Program-made: the position numbers and the translations under genes
The notes under the pieces: model-generated
What the model was told of the DNA's origin: nothing
Seen by the model: only the letters and a program-made list of their open reading frames with translations
Databases searched by the model: none
Origin: Vibrio ziniensis
Lineage (GTDB): Bacteria; Pseudomonadota; Gammaproteobacteria; Enterobacterales; Vibrionaceae
Reading direction: 5' to 3'
Assembly: GCF_011064285.1 (NCBI RefSeq)
Contig: NZ_CP049331.1
Coordinates: 434,001-498,000, forward strand
DNA length: 64,000 nucleotides
Shown: positions 10,179 to 19,510 of the stretch, one piece after another
How positions within the stretch are numbered: the first letter of the stretch is position 1
Layout of the letters: each line of letters starts with the position of its first letter

Positions 10179-11900
10179 ATGGCAATGTTATCCGGCGCAG
10201 AGATGGTCGTTCAGTCTCTTATCGAAGAAGGCGTAGAACAAATTTTTGGCTACCCAGGTGGTTCAGTTCTTGATATCTACGACGCCCTCCATGAAAAAAC
10301 CGAAAAAATAAAGCATGTTCTTGTTCGTCACGAGCAAGCTGCAACACACATGGCTGACGGCTATGCACGAGCAACGGGTAAACCGGGTGTGGTGCTAGTG
10401 TGCTCTGGTCCTGGTGCTACAAACACCGTAACAGGTATTGCAACAGCTTACATGGACTCGATCCCTATGATCGTAATTTCAGGTAACGTAGCAACGAACT
10501 TGATCGGTAATGATGCTTTCCAAGAGTGTGACATCGTTGGTGTATCTCGCCCGATCGTAAAACACAGTTTCTTGGTAAAGAAAGCAGAAGATATTCCTGA
10601 AACGATCAAAAAAGCATTTTACATTGCTTCGACAGGCCGACCTGGTCCAGTGGTTATTGATCTACCAAAAGATGTAATGAACCCACAGATCAAGCTTCCA
10701 TACCATTATCCTGAATCGATCAAAATGCGTTCTTACAACCCAACGACTTCCGGTCATAAAGGGCAAATCAAGAAAGCATTAAAAGCACTACTCGAAGCAA
10801 AAAAACCTGTGCTTTATGTCGGTGGTGGTGCGTCTATCTCTGGTGCTCATGAGCAAGTACGTCAACTTGCAGAAAAACTGAACTTACCAGTGGTGAGTAC
10901 CTTGATGGGATTGGGGGTATTCCCTGGTACCCATAAAAATGCATTGGGCATGCTAGGTATGCATGGCGTGTACGAAGCAAACATGGCAATGCATAACTCG
11001 GATCTGATCTTTGGTATCGGTGTTCGTTTTGATGATCGAACTACCAACAATCTAGAGAAATATTGTCCGGATGCGAAGATAATGCACATCGATATCGACC
11101 CATCGTCTATCTCCAAAAACGTAAAAGTAGATCTGCCAATTGTTGGCTCTGCGGATCAAGTATTGGAGACAATGCTTCAACTGCTTGGTGAACAAGACTG
11201 TGCTAATGATGCTGAAGCTATTGATGCATGGTGGAGCGAAATTCAAGTGTGGCGTGATCGCAAATGTTTGTCTTATGAGACATCAAGTGAACGCATTAAG
11301 CCGCAACAAGTTATTGAAACCTTATTTAAACTGACCAATGGTGATGCTTATGTGGCATCGGATGTTGGTCAGCACCAGATGTTTGCTGCGCTTTACTACC
11401 CATTTAATAAACCACGTCGTTGGATTAACTCAGGTGGTTTGGGAACGATGGGCTTTGGTTTGCCTGCTGGTATGGGCGTTAAATTTGCTATGCCACAGGA
11501 AGAAGTCGTGGTTGTAACGGGTGATGGTAGTATCCAGATGAATATTCAGGAACTGTCAACAGCGTTGCAGTACGACATTCCAGTGAAAATCATCAACCTG
11601 AACAACCGTTTCCTAGGTATGGTGAAACAGTGGCAAGACATTATTTATCAAGGGCGACACTCTAACTCCTACATGAGTTCAGTACCTGATTTTGCAGCGA
11701 TTGCTGAGGCGTATGGTCACGTTGGTATTCGTATCAACACGCCTGATGAGCTAGAGGCAGGATTGCAAAAAGCACTAGATATGAAAGACCGATTGGTTTT
11801 TGTCGATATCAATGTAGATGAAACTGAACACGTGTACCCAATGCAAATTAAAGGCGAGGGTATGGATAAAATGTGGTTGAGCAAAACGGAGAGAACCTAA
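10179..11900 (+). CDS. ilvI: Acetolactate synthase III, large subunit
   Basis: This 573-residue thiamine-diphosphate enzyme makes acetolactate or acetohydroxybutyrate, the first common step to valine, leucine and isoleucine. The catalytic-glutamate region [19 protein letters not shown] is at about residues 49-67. The TPP-binding motif [15 protein letters not shown] through NLNN is at about 447-475. FAD and dimer regions are intact and the length is standard. The start has an AAGGAG site. ilvH begins 1 nt after its stop. Confidence 0.97.
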   Translation: MAMLSGAEMVVQSLIEEGVEQIFGYPGGSVLDIYDALHEKTEKIKHVLVRHEQAATHMADGYARATGKPGVVLVCSGPGATNTVTGIATAYMDSIPMIVISGNVATNLIGNDAFQECDIVGVSRPIVKHSFLVKKAEDIPETIKKAFYIASTGRPGPVVIDLPKDVMNPQIKLPYHYPESIKMRSYNPTTSGHKGQIKKALKALLEAKKPVLYVGGGASISGAHEQVRQLAEKLNLPVVSTLMGLGVFPGTHKNALGMLGMHGVYEANMAMHNSDLIFGIGVRFDDRTTNNLEKYCPDAKIMHIDIDPSSISKNVKVDLPIVGSADQVLETMLQLLGEQDCANDAEAIDAWWSEIQVWRDRKCLSYETSSERIKPQQVIETLFKLTNGDAYVASDVGQHQMFAALYYPFNKPRRWINSGGLGTMGFGLPAGMGVKFAMPQEEVVVVTGDGSIQMNIQELSTALQYDIPVKIINLNNRFLGMVKQWQDIIYQGRHSNSYMSSVPDFAAIAEAYGHVGIRINTPDELEAGLQKALDMKDRLVFVDINVDETEHVYPMQIKGEGMDKMWLSKTERT

Positions 11901-11901
11901 G

Positions 11902-12396
11902 ATGAGACACATTATTTCAGTATTGATGGAAAACCAACCTGGTGCTTTGTCTCGCGTAGTTGGTCTGTTTTCTCAACGTGGTTACAACATTGAGAGCTTG
12001 AACGTATCACCAACAGACGATGGTACTTTGTCCCGTTTGAACCTGACTACGACATCCACAGAAATGCAGCTTGAGCAAATTCAAAAACAACTGCATAAGT
12101 TAATTGATGTGCTTAAAGTGCAGGAAGTGACAGAGGCCGACCACATAGAACGTGAGCTGATGTTGATTAAAGTGAAAGCAACGGGTTTTGCTCGCACTGA
12201 AGTTAATCGCACAACAGATATTTTCCGTGGGCAAATCGTGGATGTCACGGCATCTCAATATACGGTTCAACTTGCTGGAACTAGCGAGAAGCTTGATGCA
12301 TTTATTCAGGCAATGGCTGAAGTGACAGAAGTGGTTGAAGTAGCACGTAGTGGCGTTGTTGGTATCGCACGAGGTGAGCGCGCACTTCGCAGCTAA
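11902..12396 (+). CDS. ilvH: Acetolactate synthase III, regulatory subunit
   Basis: This 164-residue protein has an N-terminal ACT domain (residues 1-76) beginning MRHIISVLMENQPGALSRVV, which binds valine for feedback inhibition, and a C-terminal domain that activates IlvI. It follows ilvI with one base between them, so the pair is translationally coupled. The length and sequence are typical. Confidence 0.97.
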   Translation: MRHIISVLMENQPGALSRVVGLFSQRGYNIESLNVSPTDDGTLSRLNLTTTSTEMQLEQIQKQLHKLIDVLKVQEVTEADHIERELMLIKVKATGFARTEVNRTTDIFRGQIVDVTASQYTVQLAGTSEKLDAFIQAMAEVTEVVEVARSGVVGIARGERALRS

Positions 12397-12426
12397 TCAT
12401 TTCTGGAACTAGAAACTCGATTAAAC

Positions 12427-12456
12427 AAAAAAACCAGCCAATTGGCTGGTTTTTTG
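12427..12456. terminator. Bidirectional terminator between ilvH and serA
   Basis: AAAACCAGCC-AATT-GGCTGGTTTT is a perfect stem flanked by A and T runs. It can serve both ilvIH (plus) and serA (minus), whose 3' ends face each other. Confidence 0.92.
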
Positions 12457-12512
12457 TTTTCTATTACTTAACCACCAACGTCAGTTGATGGTTAGTTTTA
12501 ATTACTAAAGGA

Positions 12513-13742
12513 TTAGTGAAGGATACGTGCGCGAATAGTACCTTCGATACCTTTTAGTTTGTCTAGGGCTTCTAGTGAACGTTCTGCTTCCACATCAATT
12601 ACTACATAACCAATGTTTGCCGTAGTTTGTAGATACTGAGCTGCGATGTTGATGCCATCCGATGCAAAAATGGTGTTAATTTGCGTCAAAATACCTGGGC
12701 GGTTTTCGTGAATGTGCAATAGACGTGAACATTGACGATGCTCTGGTAGAGAAACTTCAGGGAAGTTTACGCTTGAAAGCGTAGAACCGTTATCTGAATA
12801 TTTCGCAAGTTTACCCGCAACTTCGATACCGATGTTCTCTTGTGCTTCTTGCGTTGAACCACCGACGTGAGGAGTTAGGATCACGTTATCGAATTTCATT
12901 AGCGGAGATTCAAATGCTTCTTTGTTTGAACCTGGTTCTGTTGGGAATACGTCAATCGCAGCCCCCGCTAAATGACCAGATTCCATAGCGTCACATAGAG
13001 CTGGAATATCAACCACAGTACCGCGAGCCGCGTTAATGAAAATTGAACCAGGCTTCATGCGATCAAATTCTGCTTTGCCCATCATATTCTTAGTTTCTGG
13101 TGTTTCGGGAACATGAAGAGAAATAACATCACATTTGTTGAGTAGCTCGCTCATGGTATGAACTTGAGTGGCATTACCTAGCGATAGCTTGTTTTCTATA
13201 TCGTAGAAGTAAACACGCATACCCAAGTTTTCTGCAATAATACCTAGCTGAGTACCGATGTGACCGTAGCCGATGATACCAAGAGCTTTACCACGAGCTT
13301 CGTATGAGTGATCCGCGCTCTTCTTCCAAATACCACGATGAGCCAGTGCGTTCTTCTCAGGAATTCCACGTAGTAGAAGTAGAATTTCACCTAGAACAAG
13401 TTCTGCAACACTACGAGTGTTCGAGAAAGGTGCGTTGAACACTGGAACCCCACGAACTGCTGCCGCATCAAGATCTACTTGGTTTGTACCAATACAGAAA
13501 CAGCCAATTGCTACCAGTTTATCTGCAGCGTTAATCACTTTTTCGGTCAGGTTGGTACGTGAACGAATACCAATAAAATGAACATCTTTGATCGCTTCAA
13601 TCAGTTCATCTTCTTCTAGCGAACCTTTATGGTATTCGATGTTGGTGTAGCCAGCAGCTTGTAGAACTTCTACCGATGATGGGTGAAGTCCTTCAAGAAG
13701 TAGTATCTTAATTTTTTCTTTTTCCAGTGAAACTTTGGCCAT
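12513..13742 (-). CDS. serA: D-3-phosphoglycerate dehydrogenase
   Basis: This 409-residue protein, as long as the E. coli enzyme, catalyses the first step of serine synthesis. The Rossmann motif GIIGYGHIGTQLG is at about residues 152-164. The catalytic region includes INAARGTVVD and LTPHVGGSTQEAQENIG. The C-terminal ACT domain keeps HIHENRPG and GINIAAQYLQT, the serine-binding region for feedback inhibition. It is transcribed towards ilvH and ends at a shared terminator. An 11-bp inverted repeat lies 144 nt upstream. Confidence 0.98.
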   Translation of the reverse strand: MAKVSLEKEKIKILLLEGLHPSSVEVLQAAGYTNIEYHKGSLEEDELIEAIKDVHFIGIRSRTNLTEKVINAADKLVAIGCFCIGTNQVDLDAAAVRGVPVFNAPFSNTRSVAELVLGEILLLLRGIPEKNALAHRGIWKKSADHSYEARGKALGIIGYGHIGTQLGIIAENLGMRVYFYDIENKLSLGNATQVHTMSELLNKCDVISLHVPETPETKNMMGKAEFDRMKPGSIFINAARGTVVDIPALCDAMESGHLAGAAIDVFPTEPGSNKEAFESPLMKFDNVILTPHVGGSTQEAQENIGIEVAGKLAKYSDNGSTLSSVNFPEVSLPEHRQCSRLLHIHENRPGILTQINTIFASDGINIAAQYLQTTANIGYVVIDVEAERSLEALDKLKGIEGTIRARILH

Positions 13743-13885
13743 TATTCTCGTCCTTAAAATGGAAAGGGAGGGCTGATGTGTTAAACATCAAGCGAACTAC
13801 ACAATTCTTAATCTATATTTAAAAAGCAAACGTTTTCGTTGCGTTTGTTCTGACCACTAAGTTATCAAATTTTTTTGTGATTGGG

Positions 13886-13919
13886 TAAGAAAATTACGGA
13901 ATAAGGCATAATTTTCTTA
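13886..13919. promoter_or_regulatory. Perfect 11-bp inverted repeat upstream of serA
   Basis: TAAGAAAATTA and TAATTTTCTTA are separated by 12 nt. The repeat sits between the rpiA terminator and serA. It lacks a T tail in the serA direction and is AT-rich, so an operator or binding site is more likely than a terminator. No known box is recognised. Confidence 0.45.
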
Positions 13920-13930
13920 GTGAAAAAGCA

Positions 13931-13958
13931 ACAAAAACGGCACCCTAGGTGCCGTTTG
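13931..13958 (-). terminator. rpiA terminator
   Basis: AACGGCACC and GGTGCCGTT form a 9-bp GC-rich stem with a 3-nt loop. On the minus strand it is followed by TTTG and lies 37 nt after the rpiA stop. Confidence 0.85.
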
Positions 13959-13992
13959 TAATCAAATAACGAAAAATGTGTGTTTTTCAGAA

Positions 13993-14649
13993 TTATTCTT
14001 CGATTTTTGCGCCTGCAGGAGTGCCTGTGATCACCACATCTGCTCCGCTGATAGCAAACAGACCGTTGGTCACGACACCAGCAATACCATTGATTTTTGC
14101 TTCTAGATCTTTCGCGTGAGTAATATGTAGTCCGTGAACGTCAAGAATCACGTTACCGTTATCGGTCACAACACCTTGACGGTAAACCGGATCGCCACCA
14201 AGTTTAACCAGTTCGCGAGCAACGTATGAACGTGCCATCGGGATAACTTCAACTGGAAGTGGGAATGTGCCTAATACGTCAACGGCTTTCGTATCGTCAA
14301 CGATACAAACAAATTTTTCGGCAATTGCTGCAACGATTTTTTCACGAGTAAGTGCCGCGCCGCCACCTTTGATCATCTCACGTTGTGCGTTGATTTCATC
14401 GGCACCATCAACATAAATGTCTAGGCTCATAACATCGTTACAATCGAAAACTTCAATGCCTAAGCCTTTGAGTTTTTCTGTTGAAGCAATAGAGCTTGAT
14501 ACTGCGCCTTTAATATCATCTTTGATTGAACCCAAAGCATCGATGAAGTGATTCACTGTTGAACCAGTACCAACGCCGACAATGCTGCCTTTCTCTACGT
14601 ATTTTAGTGCAGCCCAACCGGCAGCTTTTTTCATTTCATCTTGAGTCAT
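13993..14649 (-). CDS. rpiA: Ribose-5-phosphate isomerase A
   Basis: This 218-residue protein interconverts ribose 5-phosphate and ribulose 5-phosphate in the pentose phosphate pathway. [32 protein letters not shown] and [11 protein letters not shown] are all present. The start [11 protein letters not shown] was chosen over an ATG two codons upstream, because that ATG directly abuts the AGGAG ribosome site whereas 14649 is spaced correctly and matches E. coli RpiA. It stands beside serA, as in E. coli, but on the same strand with a terminator between. Confidence 0.96.
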   Translation of the reverse strand: MTQDEMKKAAGWAALKYVEKGSIVGVGTGSTVNHFIDALGSIKDDIKGAVSSSIASTEKLKGLGIEVFDCNDVMSLDIYVDGADEINAQREMIKGGGAALTREKIVAAIAEKFVCIVDDTKAVDVLGTFPLPVEVIPMARSYVARELVKLGGDPVYRQGVVTDNGNVILDVHGLHITHAKDLEAKINGIAGVVTNGLFAISGADVVITGTPAGAKIEE

Positions 14650-14833
14650 GCCCATCTCCTGAGACGATTTTTGCGAAAACTTGATTTCTAAGTGAAAGCT
14701 GTATGTTTTGTATAAACGTTAGCGTGCGCGGGATTATATACGCAAAAGATTGAGAGATGTACTTCGGTTTCTGAATAATTGAAGTTAGCGTCACTTCAGT
14801 GATATTTGGCTCAGTAGGCGTTAAATAGGGCGA

Positions 14834-15418
14834 TTACCACTGCCAAATTTGACTGGGGGTAACGATTTTCGGCAAAGGCACATCCCATTCTTCTGTTGGT
14901 AACTCTTCCACCTGTTGGCAGTCATGAGCCAAGCCAATAGGTGAAGCGCCTTTAGCCGTTTTGAACCAAGGTTCTAAGGTTCGATCATAATAACCGCCAC
15001 CCATACCTAATCGATGTCCATAAGAATCAAAAGCCACTAAGGGAGTACAAATAAGATCGAGCTCTTTGACTGGGCAAACAAGAGTTTGGTTTAGTTTAGG
15101 TTCGAGGATACCAAACTTATTGTAGGTCATTGGTGTATCTGGTTGATAGTGCAGAAACAGCAAATGCCCCGCCGCGAAAGGGTGTAATACTGGTAAGTAG
15201 ACACTTTTACCTTGTGACCAAAGCCATTCGATTAACGGTTGGGTATCTAACTCCCCATCCGTTGAGAGATAAAGAGCGATCCGCTGGCACGTTTGCATTT
15301 CAGGAAGAGTCGAGAAACGCTGGATAAGATCTTGGCTTGCCTGAAACTGAACATCACTGGCAAGTTGGTTGCGTTTATTACGAATAAGTGTTCTTAATTC
15401 TTGTCGTGAATACAACAT
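14834..15418 (-). CDS. ygfA: 5-formyltetrahydrofolate cyclo-ligase family protein
   Basis: This 194-residue protein of the 5-FTHF cyclo-ligase family converts 5-formyl-THF to 5,10-methenyl-THF with ATP. The signature GMGGGYYDRTL is at about residues 137-147. The frame stays open further upstream, to 15472, but that stretch is inside 6S RNA. The ATG at 15418 is therefore the sensible start. It lies directly 3' of ssrS, as in E. coli, where the two share a transcript. Confidence 0.92.
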   Translation of the reverse strand: MLYSRQELRTLIRNKRNQLASDVQFQASQDLIQRFSTLPEMQTCQRIALYLSTDGELDTQPLIEWLWSQGKSVYLPVLHPFAAGHLLFLHYQPDTPMTYNKFGILEPKLNQTLVCPVKELDLICTPLVAFDSYGHRLGMGGGYYDRTLEPWFKTAKGASPIGLAHDCQQVEELPTEEWDVPLPKIVTPSQIWQW

Positions 15419-15420
15419 TA

Positions 15421-15604
15421 GGGAACCCCAGAGTGCCGTTGTAGATTGTGGCCCTTGAACCAGCGAGTTCAAGGCGGATCAGCAATGGTAGCCGTAGGCT
15501 TCTCGGTACGAGCCAAGCTTGCTCAATAGCTACTAAGTACTAATCCTTGGGTATTGCTTATCGGCTCGGGGACTTAAATCCACTGACAAACACCCCAGGG
15601 TAAA
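15421..15604 (-). ncRNA. ssrS: 6S RNA
   Basis: The minus-strand sequence of about 184 nt matches the layout of E. coli 6S RNA. It has GTCCCCGAGCCGATA near the 5' side, ACCGAGAAGCC in the middle, CCTTGAAC...GTTCAAGGG near the 3' side, and terminal closing segments CCTGGGGT and CTCTGGGGTTCC. 6S RNA mimics an open promoter and sequesters sigma-70 RNA polymerase in stationary phase. Synteny zapA-ssrS-ygfA is conserved. The ends are approximate by a few bases. Confidence 0.93.
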
Positions 15605-15623
15605 TACTTTGGATGGTGAACGT

Positions 15624-15932
15624 TTAGCTACGTTCCAGTGTTACCTTATTGAGAGCTTCTTCTAGAGAAACGGTGAGCTTTTCCATGCGTTCACTGATTT
15701 CTTGCTGCTGACCATTATTTTGCTGCTGATACGTATGTAATTCATAGCAAATGTTCAGTGCCGCGATAGTTAACAACTTCAATTCATTAGTCACTTTTGT
15801 GCGGTCAGCCATTTCTTTTAATCGTCGGTCAAGATCTTGGGCTGCATTTATCAGAGAGTCTTCCTGACCCGCTGGGCAATTTACCCTTGTCACTTTACCT
15901 AAAATTTCAACGTCAACCGCTTGATTACTCAT
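15624..15932 (-). CDS. zapA: Cell division protein ZapA
   Basis: This 102-residue protein promotes FtsZ protofilament bundling at the division ring. The N-terminal part (VDVEILGKVTRVNCPAG) is the small globular domain. The rest is a long helix that forms the tetrameric coiled coil, ending in a heptad-like LTVSLEEALNKV. The length is normal. It is upstream of 6S RNA and divergent from ygfB. Confidence 0.95.
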   Translation of the reverse strand: MSNQAVDVEILGKVTRVNCPAGQEDSLINAAQDLDRRLKEMADRTKVTNELKLLTIAALNICYELHTYQQQNNGQQQEISERMEKLTVSLEEALNKVTLERS

Positions 15933-16173
15933 GATAAATGAACTCTATTCATATCGCCAAAGATGATACTTCTCAAGTGACCATCGTGGAGGAAACTATA
16001 GGTAAAGCGCTCTCAAGATTCAAGCTTTTCCCGATTATCTATTAAAAATGAGGAACGAAAACTCAGTTCTTAGTCAATTTGCATAAAAGCTAGCCATAAT
16101 TAGCAACTTGAGCGTTTTCGCATGATTGCTGAAGTGATAGGATTAGGCTTATTTTTCTGAATATGAGTCCTTT

Positions 16174-16749
16174 ATGAGCGACATTACTTTTCCAACTTAC
16201 GATATTTTATCTGGCGAGTTGAAATCAGCATCGTTAGGAGTAAACCCTGCTGAATTGCATGGTTTATTAACTGGTATGTTAGCTGGTGGATTAAGTTTGA
16301 AAAATGACAGCTGGCAGCCTCTTATTTTTGATTATACCAACGACGGTATGGGGTGGCCGGTTAAAACGCTTGAATTGGCGAAACAGTTATTAGCGGCAAC
16401 GAATGCTGAGCTCACCGACACCAGTATGGAGCTGAGTCTTGTACTTCCTATTGGTGAAGGTGCAGAAGCTCTGTTTGATTTTGCTGATGGCGTAGCAGAC
16501 TGGGTAAACCACTTTATTTCGGGCCTAGGATTGGCGGGCGCAGCAATAAATAAAGCCTCTTCCGATGCAAAAGAAGCATTAGAAGATCTCGAAGAAATTA
16601 CCAAATTAGGCATCGATGAAGATGATGATTTGGAAGAGCAAGCACAGCTTTTAGAGCAGGTTTTAGAACATGTGAAAGCTTGTGTTCTACTTCTGCACGC
16701 CGAGTTAGGTATTAAGCCTGAGCAAGATAAAGCGCCGACAATTCATTAA
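16174..16749 (+). CDS. ygfB: UPF0149 family protein YgfB
   Basis: This 191-residue, acidic, helical protein of the UPF0149/YgfB family contains the characteristic [15 protein letters not shown] near residues 25-39 and an acidic stretch around 145-160. Its function is not firmly established. It is the first gene of the ygfB-ubiH-ubiI cluster, with ubiH 11 nt downstream. In E. coli pepP lies between ygfB and ubiH; here it is absent. Confidence 0.9.
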   Translation: MSDITFPTYDILSGELKSASLGVNPAELHGLLTGMLAGGLSLKNDSWQPLIFDYTNDGMGWPVKTLELAKQLLAATNAELTDTSMELSLVLPIGEGAEALFDFADGVADWVNHFISGLGLAGAAINKASSDAKEALEDLEEITKLGIDEDDDLEEQAQLLEQVLEHVKACVLLLHAELGIKPEQDKAPTIH

Positions 16750-16760
16750 GGTCAGGGATC

Positions 16761-17945
16761 GTGAGCCAAGTAAAATCGTTTGATGTGATTATTGCTGGTG
16801 GTGCTATGGCTGGAGCGACACTAGCTTTGGCATTGCATCAATTGAGTGAAGGTCGTGTGTCTGTTGCGGTCGTTGAACCTTTCCAAGTTGATCATCAGCA
16901 ACATCCGGGTTTTGATGCGCGTTCGATAGCTCTGTCTTATGGAACCATTCAAATCCTGAAACGTTTTGGACTTTGGCGTGCTCTTCAATCCGTTGCCACG
17001 CCAATTAACCATATTCATGTGTCTGACCGCTATCATGCTGGAATGACTGATATCACCAAACAAGAAGTGGGTGTTGATGCATTAGGATATGTGGTGGAAT
17101 TAGCTGATGTCGGAAGAATTTTTTCAGAAAAAATGGCAAACACTGCCAGTATTACTCTATTTTGTCCGCAAAGTATTCAACACGTAGCGAGAGACATCAA
17201 TAAAGTCACAGCGGTTTTGTCTAGCGGTGAACAAATAGAAGCTAAGCTATTAGTAGCGGCTGATGGCGCTGTTTCGACATGTTGTGAACAAGTGGGGCTG
17301 TCGCTGCAAGAACACGATTTTGAACAAGTTGCTATCATTGCGAATGTTGTCGCTGTCGAAGATCACCAAGGTCGAGCTTTTGAACGATTTACCTCTCATG
17401 GCCCCATTGCTTTGTTGCCAATGAGTGATAATCGAATGTCCTTGGTCTGGTGTTTACCACCGGATAAAGCTGAAATCGTAATGGCTTATGATGACAATGC
17501 TTTTCTCAATCAATTACAGTCTGAATTTGGTTGGCGTTTAGGGAAATTAGTAAAAACGGGTGCAAGAAGTGCGTATCCGTTAGTATTAAGATACCGAAAA
17601 CAAAACATTTCGCACCGCTTTGCCATTGTGGGGAATGCAGCACAATCGCTTCATCCTATTGCTGGGCAAGGGTTTAACTTAGGCATACGTGATGTCGCCA
17701 GTTTGGCGGAAGAGATTGTCCACTCTGAGGATGTGGGAAGTTATAGACTTCTAACAAAGTTTAGTCATAGACGTGACGACGACAGAGCGGCAACAATTAC
17801 GTTAACTTCCAGTCTGGTTCATCTGTTTTCAAATGACTGGCTAGCTCTGCGTATTGGAAGAAATTTAGGATTAGCAGCGATGGATAATATTCCGATGCTA
17901 AAAACGCCGCTGCTACGCCGCACCTTAGGTGTGGTTAATCGATAG
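16761..17945 (+). CDS. ubiH: 2-octaprenyl-6-methoxyphenol hydroxylase UbiH
   Basis: This 394-residue FAD monooxygenase of ubiquinone synthesis begins with a GTG codon 11 nt after ygfB. The FAD-binding glycine motif is AGGAMAGATLAL near residues 12-23. The second FAD motif VGNAAQSLHPIAGQGFNLG is at about 288-306. The asparagine and glutamine in GNAAQ, instead of the more common GDAAH, are what separate UbiH from UbiI, so the assignment of the two neighbours is clear. Confidence 0.93.
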   Translation: MSQVKSFDVIIAGGAMAGATLALALHQLSEGRVSVAVVEPFQVDHQQHPGFDARSIALSYGTIQILKRFGLWRALQSVATPINHIHVSDRYHAGMTDITKQEVGVDALGYVVELADVGRIFSEKMANTASITLFCPQSIQHVARDINKVTAVLSSGEQIEAKLLVAADGAVSTCCEQVGLSLQEHDFEQVAIIANVVAVEDHQGRAFERFTSHGPIALLPMSDNRMSLVWCLPPDKAEIVMAYDDNAFLNQLQSEFGWRLGKLVKTGARSAYPLVLRYRKQNISHRFAIVGNAAQSLHPIAGQGFNLGIRDVASLAEEIVHSEDVGSYRLLTKFSHRRDDDRAATITLTSSLVHLFSNDWLALRIGRNLGLAAMDNIPMLKTPLLRRTLGVVNR

Positions 17946-17956
17946 GGTACTCGAAT

Positions 17957-19186
17957 ATGATGCGAAGTGTAGATATTGCAATCGTTGGTGGCGGAATGGT
18001 TGGTCTTGCCTTGGCGGCAGCATTTAAGCATACCGATTTAAGAATTGCAGTTATTGAAGGGAAACTTCCTCATGAAGGATTAGGACAACAACCTGATACC
18101 CGAGTGTCTGCTTTAAGCCGTTCTAGTGAAGTGATTCTGAGAAATTTAGGGGCGTGGCATGGCATAACTATGCGGCGAGCAGCCCCTTATCAAGCTATGG
18201 AAGTATGGGAGCAGGACAGTTTTGCTCGCATCGAATTTGACGCAAACAGTCTGACGCAACCCGATTTAGGTCATATTGTTGAAAACCGAGTCATTCAGTT
18301 GTCATTACTTGAGCAAGTGAAACTGCAAGACAACGTTTCTCTCTTTATGCCGGCTAGTTGCGAAAAGTTGGCGATTGGTGAAAGTGAAGCATGGCTGACT
18401 CTCAATAATGGGCAAACACTCACCGCCAAGTTAGTAGTCGGTGCTGACGGAGCTAACTCTTGGGTCCGTAAACAGCAAGATATCCCTCTAACACATTGGG
18501 ACTATGGGCACAGTGCTGTAGTGGCAAATATCCACACAAATAAACCACACCAGCAAGTCGCACGCCAGATATTTACCCCAATGGGTCCTTTGGCTTTTTT
18601 GCCTCTTAGCGATCCGCACATGAGTTCCATTGTTTGGTCTACGGATCCAAACCGTGCTGAACAATTGGTGGCTATGGGCGATAGCGAGTTTAATAAAACG
18701 TTGACAGCGGAGTTTGATTCGAGACTTGGACTGTGTAAGGTTATTAGCGAACGTAGTGCTTTCCCACTCAAGATGCGTTATGCACGAGATTTTGTTGCGG
18801 AGAGAGTCGCGTTGGTTGGCGATGCTGCACATACCATTCACCCGCTTGCTGGGCAAGGCGTCAATCTTGGATTCCTTGATGCTGCTAGTTTAGCTCAAGA
18901 AGTGATTGAGCTTTGGAAGCAAGGAGAGGACATTGGTAGTAAACGCAATTTGCGTAATTACGAGCGTTGGCGTAAAGCTGAGGCGGCAAAAATGATTGCT
19001 GCTATGCAAGGATTTAAAGACTTATTCGATGGTAACAATCCGGCTAAAAAACTGATTCGCGGTATTGGTATGCGTTTAGCTGGTCAATTACCTGGCGCGA
19101 AAGATGAAATTATGAAGCGGGCTTTAGGGTTGAAAGGTAATTTACCTGATTTAGCGAAAGCGAATAATGCGCAGCCTATGATCTAA
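17957..19186 (+). CDS. ubiI: 2-octaprenylphenol hydroxylase UbiI (VisC)
   Basis: This 409-residue paralogue of the preceding gene belongs to the same flavin monooxygenase family. IVGGGMVGLALA is near residues 9-20 and GDAAHTIHPLAGQGVNLG at about 287-304. UbiI hydroxylates C5 of the ubiquinone ring. It follows ubiH by 11 nt and is the last gene of the cluster; a perfect palindromic terminator follows. Confidence 0.93.
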   Translation: MMRSVDIAIVGGGMVGLALAAAFKHTDLRIAVIEGKLPHEGLGQQPDTRVSALSRSSEVILRNLGAWHGITMRRAAPYQAMEVWEQDSFARIEFDANSLTQPDLGHIVENRVIQLSLLEQVKLQDNVSLFMPASCEKLAIGESEAWLTLNNGQTLTAKLVVGADGANSWVRKQQDIPLTHWDYGHSAVVANIHTNKPHQQVARQIFTPMGPLAFLPLSDPHMSSIVWSTDPNRAEQLVAMGDSEFNKTLTAEFDSRLGLCKVISERSAFPLKMRYARDFVAERVALVGDAAHTIHPLAGQGVNLGFLDAASLAQEVIELWKQGEDIGSKRNLRNYERWRKAEAAKMIAAMQGFKDLFDGNNPAKKLIRGIGMRLAGQLPGAKDEIMKRALGLKGNLPDLAKANNAQPMI

Positions 19187-19239
19187 AAAACACGGGATAT
19201 AAATCTATCAGAGAGTTGGATAGTCATGTTCGAAATGTA

Positions 19240-19267
19240 AAAGGGTTGGCAATTGCCAACCCTTTAT
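19240..19267. terminator. Bidirectional terminator after ubiI
   Basis: AAAGGGTTGGC and GCCAACCCTTT form a near-perfect palindrome, with A and T runs on either side. It separates ubiI from the convergent small gene at 19304. Confidence 0.88.
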
Positions 19268-19303
19268 TCATTCAATAAAAATCGGTTTAACTAGACGTGA
19301 TGT

Positions 19304-19510
19304 TTAAGCGTACGCACAACGTAATTTTTTGATTTCTAGATTTACTTCTTTCACGGTCTGAAAATGTCTATGTTCAGCTCTCTCTGGCAAAATCAACTTA
19401 CCATTATCAAATTCAAACGTTCCAACTCCGTAGATATAAATTCTTCCTTTGAAAAGACGACTAACATGTTTAGCAATCATTCCTGGCATATAGCGCTTAA
19501 ACAGTCTCAT
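19304..19510 (-). CDS. Small conserved-looking basic protein of unknown function
   Basis: This 68-residue protein is rich in lysine and arginine (starts MRLFKRYMPGMIAKHVSRLF). It has a short hydrophobic/aromatic core (GRIYIYGVGTFEFDNGKL) and no membrane segment or signal peptide. I do not recognise a named family. The codon pattern and compact fold-like composition, plus its place between two terminator regions, suggest a real gene. No function is proposed. Confidence 0.65.
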   Translation of the reverse strand: MRLFKRYMPGMIAKHVSRLFKGRIYIYGVGTFEFDNGKLILPERAEHRHFQTVKEVNLEIKKLRCAYA

